A DNA stretch of 25,944 nt from an uncultured Sphingobacteriaceae bacterium (lineage in GTDB: Bacteria; Bacteroidota; Bacteroidia; Sphingobacteriales; Sphingobacteriaceae): contig CALNCF010000003.1 of assembly GCA_937875035.1 (NCBI GenBank), forward strand, positions 1 through 25,944. The letters run 5' to 3'. This document shows, piece after piece, positions 24,276 to 25,944 of this stretch. The notes beneath the pieces were generated by a model, which had not been told where the DNA came from, did not search any database, and was given only the letters and a program-made list of their open reading frames with translations. Position numbers and translations under genes: made by a program. Numbering within the stretch: position 1 is the first letter of the stretch; the number at the start of each line of letters is the position of its first letter.

Positions 24276-24319
24276 TAACCAAATAATCTTCGTTTAGGTT
24301 AACAACAACGCCCCATTAC

Positions 24320-24345
24320 CTGTACCTGGTGCCCTCAGGTAGCAG
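24320..24345 (+). repeat. Hairpin (TACCTG / CAGGTA)
   Basis: TACCTG (24323-24328) pairs with CAGGTA (24336-24341) around a seven-base loop. The stem extends by CTG (24320-24322) with CAG (24343-24345) past a single bulged G. No T run follows, so it is not a simple terminator. Confidence 0.5.
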
Positions 24346-24353
24346 GACTACAT

Positions 24354-24406
24354 CATTCGTAATGCATGTTGGCAGATAAGATCTGCCCGTACCGGCATTC
24401 GTATGC
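24354..24406 (+). repeat. Imperfect direct repeat CATTCGTA(A)TGC flanking a hairpin
   Basis: CATTCGTAATGC (24354-24365) and CATTCGTATGC (24396-24406) differ by one inserted A and start 42 bases apart. Each is also nearly palindromic (GCAT-TCGT-ATGC at 24395-24406). Between them GGCAGAT (24371-24377) and ATCTGCC (24381-24387) form a perfect seven-pair stem with a three-base loop. They lie 34-86 bases before the formyltransferase start, where an operator would be expected, but RNA structure is equally possible. Confidence 0.5.
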
Positions 24407-24439
24407 GATACAATAAGAGTTGTAACCTGATATGTTTTT

Positions 24440-25372
24440 ATGAAAGTACTTGTTCTCACGGGTAGCAGGGTTGCGATGCCGATGATACACGGTCTGCATC
24501 AATCCGGCCGGTTAGCAGGCATTGTAGTGTCAGCAAATTCCCCGGAAGACACCCATGAGCTTGCTGCCTGGGCAGGAAGCTGTAATATTCCGTATGTAAG
24601 TGTACTGCCCGAAACGCTTGAAGCAAAGCTGGGCGAAGCGTTGGCAGGGCTGGCTCCCGACCTGGTATGGGTCTACACGTTTTCCTGCAAGATCCCCGCT
24701 GCGTTGCTCAGCGGGCAACCCTATTTCTATAATGTGCACTTCAGCCTGCTGCCGGCGTACCGGGGGCCTGCTCCTGTTTTCTGGCAGATCAGGAATGGCG
24801 AAGCTGTAACAGGTGTAACGGTGCATCGCATGAACGAACGGTATGATGCCGGCACCATAATACGGCAGGTGGAGATTCCGCTTATCCCTGGTGAAACGGC
24901 AGGTATCCTGTCGGCACGCCTCGACCAGGTGGCGCAGGAAATCCTGAAAGAATTGCTCACAGATGACAGCTATAAAGAGCAAGGATCATGGAGAGAGCAG
25001 GACGAAGAAAAGGCAAGCTATTATTCCCGTCCTGGTACAGCTCAGCTGAGCATCGACTGGAACGGGAGCACAGCACAGGAGATCGAAAACCTGGTGAATG
25101 CCTGCAACCCGGTTTACCAGGGCGCGCTTACGAAACTAAGAGGTCAGGCGGTACGGATCGCGGAGGTCGCCTTTGCTGATATGAACGTGCCGGAAGCTTA
25201 CCCTCCGGGAACGATTGTATACGCGGATCAGCCTTATGGCATATTCGTGATCTGCCGGGATGGAAAAGTGCTTCGGATCAATATTATACACATGCAGGAA
25301 GGTACAGTGACCGGCTTCAAGCTTGCCGCAATGGGTGTGACGGCGGGAGAACGGTTCGGAGATCTTTCATGA
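24440..25372 (+). CDS. Formyltransferase family protein (Fmt-like two-domain, non-housekeeping)
   Basis: A 310-residue enzyme using N10-formyl-tetrahydrofolate. The catalytic triad is N98, H100 and D136, in YNVHFSLLPAYRGPAP (97-112) and ERYDAGTII (133-141). The H-to-D spacing of 36 matches known formyltransferases. A C-terminal domain like that of Fmt and ArnA follows, with IDWNGSTAQEIENLVNACNP near residue 205. The N-terminus MKVLVLTGSRVAMPMIHGL differs from the usual start of methionyl-tRNA formyltransferase, and the gene is followed by a tail-collar gene. It is therefore probably a paralogue acting on another amine, such as an amino sugar or a protein. The ATG at 24440 is the only good start. 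The long structured leader suggests regulation at the RNA or operator level. Confidence 0.8.
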   Translation: MKVLVLTGSRVAMPMIHGLHQSGRLAGIVVSANSPEDTHELAAWAGSCNIPYVSVLPETLEAKLGEALAGLAPDLVWVYTFSCKIPAALLSGQPYFYNVHFSLLPAYRGPAPVFWQIRNGEAVTGVTVHRMNERYDAGTIIRQVEIPLIPGETAGILSARLDQVAQEILKELLTDDSYKEQGSWREQDEEKASYYSRPGTAQLSIDWNGSTAQEIENLVNACNPVYQGALTKLRGQAVRIAEVAFADMNVPEAYPPGTIVYADQPYGIFVICRDGKVLRINIIHMQEGTVTGFKLAAMGVTAGERFGDLS

Positions 25373-25463
25373 GAAAACGAGGAAATAACCCGGGACGGCG
25401 CTGCTGTGTGCTGCCCGAAAATAAATATCTATTGTTTAACCATTTAAAACCACTAAAACTAAC

Positions 25464-25944
25464 ATGGAAGCGTATGTAGGAACAATTATGATGTGGCCCC
25501 TGAGCTGGGCTCCGGATGGATGGAGGATGTGTGATGGCTCTGTCTTGCAGGTTCAACAGTACCAGGCTCTTTATTCGCTGATCGGCAATACGTATGGTGG
25601 CGTTGCCGGGCAGACTTTCCAGCTGCCGGATATGCGCGGACGCGTGCCGGTTGGCTATGGCTTTAACCAGGCTATTAACGCGGCACCTTATACCCTGGGC
25701 AAGACCGGCGGTACAGAATTGGTTGCCCTGACACCTGGCCAGATGCCTGCGCACAATCACAGCGGCGGCACCGGCAGTGGTGCATTTACTGCTACGTTGC
25801 CTGCGCTAACAGGAACCGGCAGCCTGGGTGTATCTGCTGCGGCCAACAGTGGCGTAACCAATGTGCCGAGCACAACAAATGTGCCTGCGGTGGTTCCGCC
25901 GATCCAGGTTACCCCGACATCGAGCAAGGCTGTGAATGCCTACG
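25464..25944 (+). CDS. Phage tail collar domain protein (MdpB/microcystin-dependent-protein-like), cut by window edge
   Basis: From the ATG at 25464 the frame stays open to the right edge, giving 160 residues of an incomplete protein. The start MEAYVGTIMMWPLSWAPDGW and the following CDGSVLQVQQYQALYSLIG, NTYGGVAGQTFQLPDMRGR and VPVGYG are the full Tail Collar (PF07484) signature. GGTELVALTPGQMPAHNHSG comes next, then a Gly/Ser/Thr/Ala-rich tail. There is no signal peptide. Chromosomal proteins of this type are common in bacteria, often as several tandem copies, and are not proof of a prophage; no other phage gene is seen. It begins 91 bases after the formyltransferase and is probably co-transcribed with it. 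Confidence 0.9.
   Translation, partial: MEAYVGTIMMWPLSWAPDGWRMCDGSVLQVQQYQALYSLIGNTYGGVAGQTFQLPDMRGRVPVGYGFNQAINAAPYTLGKTGGTELVALTPGQMPAHNHSGGTGSGAFTATLPALTGTGSLGVSAAANSGVTNVPSTTNVPAVVPPIQVTPTSSKAVNAY

Larger units (their letters stand above)
23809..24439. other. Gene-free stretch: AT-rich left part and hairpin-rich right part
   Basis: No convincing coding region is found in these 631 bases. The left part (to about 24165) is visibly AT-rich, with runs of T and a repeated TTTG array (24081-24102 region) next to TATAAT. The only palindrome there is CGCCGG (23904-23909) with CCGGCG (23935-23940). The right part is more GC-rich and contains several inverted repeats, described separately. It would hold the promoters of both the leftward methyltransferase and the rightward formyltransferase, but no perfect TAnnTTTG element was found in it. 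Confidence 0.6.

Noticed and set aside
24440..25372. Housekeeping methionyl-tRNA formyltransferase
   Set aside because: The N-terminal signature differs from typical Fmt, and the neighbours (collar gene, unknown methyltransferase) do not include def or other translation genes. I kept the call at family level.
25464..25944. Prophage interpretation of the tail-collar gene
   Set aside because: No other tail, capsid, integrase, portal or lysis gene is seen, and chromosomal collar proteins of this type are common without phage.

Overview
The window looks like a chromosomal segment of a Bacteroidota bacterium with roughly balanced GC, most plausibly a Chitinophagaceae/Sphingobacteriia-type organism. 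The evidence is type IX secretion (T9SS) and gliding genes that are confined to this phylum (PorU sortase, PorP/SprF, GldJ), Bacteroidota-only small families (DUF4834, and a beta-barrel resembling DUF5777), and several TAnnTTTG-type -7 promoter elements. I saw no rRNA, tRNA, CRISPR array, insertion sequence or integrase.

Positions 1-6448 hold T9SS genes. A nearly complete porU runs leftward off the window edge. Divergent from it are a PorP/SprF-family outer-membrane protein and the lipoprotein gene gldJ, closed by a strong terminator. From 6477 to 9670 are a family 2 glycosyltransferase, a small DUF4834 membrane protein and the excision-repair helicase uvrB. From 9792 to 20663, nine leftward genes form a glycan-assembly locus: YfhO membrane protein, Wzx-like flippase, two-domain FkbM protein, GT11 fucosyltransferase-like protein, EDD-motif glycosyltransferase, perosamine-synthase-like DegT aminotransferase, GNAT acetyltransferase, GT4 glycosyltransferase and a DUF5777-like barrel. 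Many of these overlap by 1-35 bases, and a terminator follows the last gene. The set suggests synthesis, decoration and flipping of a glycan containing an amino-deoxysugar, but no polymerase, ligase or initiating phosphoglycosyltransferase is visible.

From 20849 to 22820 a polysaccharide-deacetylase-like gene, frameshifted at a run of seven T, is translationally coupled to upp (uracil phosphoribosyltransferase). From 22825 to the right edge the content is less ordinary: a leftward PRMT-like SAM methyltransferase, a gene-free stretch of about 630 bases with an AT-rich half and a hairpin-rich half, an Fmt-like formyltransferase with an intact N/H/D triad, and the start of a phage tail-collar (MdpB-like) protein. 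The hairpin-rich leader and the formyltransferase plus collar pair are the best candidates for something undescribed. The formyltransferase may also relate to the amino-sugar locus, because perosamine is N-formylated in other bacteria.
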